Shown: positions 13,354 through 13,431 of the stretch, piece by piece
Layout: the number at the start of each line of letters is the position of its first letter
How positions within the stretch are numbered: the first letter of the stretch is position 1
DNA from: Paraktedonobacter sp034438135
GTDB taxonomy: Bacteria; Chloroflexota; Ktedonobacteria; Ktedonobacterales; Ktedonobacteraceae
Assembly: GCA_034438135.1 (NCBI GenBank)
Contig: DAOTTL010000363.1
Span: forward strand, 1-13,431
Length of the DNA: 13,431 bases
Direction of reading: 5' to 3'
Notes under the pieces: generated by a model
The model's database searches: none
Told to the model about the DNA's origin: nothing
The model's input: only the letters and a program-made list of their open reading frames with translations
Translations under genes and position numbers: made by a program

Positions 13354-13431
13354 TTTTTATTTTGAGGGATTAGAAATGACCCATATTATTTTGGGAGAGG
13401 AATGGCATTGCAAGCCACCCCTCACCATTCA

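Larger units (their letters stand above)
13205..13431. other. Right-edge intergenic region rich in hairpins
   Basis: This lies upstream of the minus-strand amidohydrolase. It holds three hairpins (13242-13260, 13275-13289, 13301-13353) and no convincing coding sequence. The amidohydrolase frame stays open back to 13339, but that extension is translated hairpin sequence and has no ribosome-binding site. A poor promoter-like pair, TTGCAA and TAATAT with a 19-base gap, can be read on the minus strand around 13380-13410. I do not rely on it. Confidence 0.5.

Overview
The window looks like chromosomal DNA of a Ktedonobacteria-type Chloroflexota bacterium. This is inferred from gene content, not from a marker gene. 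It has paired zinc-ribbon / Ser-Thr kinase / WD40 proteins, a very large single-chain restriction-modification enzyme, about even base composition, GTG starts beside ATG starts, and many long intergenic hairpins. No rRNA, tRNA, CRISPR array, integrase or transposase was seen.

Left part, minus strand (1-7502). The first ~183 bases are AT-rich and hold no intact gene. An acyl-CoA dehydrogenase (184-1314) follows with its own promoter. Next comes a double-hairpin region (1451-1596) whose distal hairpin plus T-run is a good terminator for the block upstream of it on the minus strand. In transcription order that block is: a membrane-anchored glucosaminidase/lysozyme-like protein with a ~285-residue Ser/Thr-rich cytoplasmic tail (7502-5769); a 257-bp gap holding a near-consensus promoter (5647-5675); and two paralogous kinases with seven-bladed WD40 propellers (5511-3517 and 3466-1607), 50 bp apart. 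The layout suggests an envelope-to-cytoplasm phospho-signalling module, with the tail as a possible kinase substrate. That link is inference.

Middle (7503-8170). This is a 668-bp divergent intergenic region with no convincing gene. It carries pyrimidine-rich repeats, a short hairpin, a long hairpin (7947-8009) that cannot terminate either neighbour, and a good plus-strand promoter (8092-8120).

Right part. A plus-strand gene of ~1330 codons (8171-12172) encodes a solitary type IIG-like enzyme: PD-(D/E)XK nuclease, Eco57I-type adenine methylase with NPPY, and a specificity domain in one chain. It converges, across a hairpin at 12222-12251, on a minus-strand ACMSD-like amidohydrolase/decarboxylase gene (13204-12282). 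That gene is broken by one missing base in a run of five Cs (12871-12875), although every expected metal ligand survives across the two frames. The right edge has a second long hairpin (13301-13353) related to the one at 7947-8009, and both are preceded by a GC-rich mini-hairpin, so they look like copies of one intergenic repeat family.
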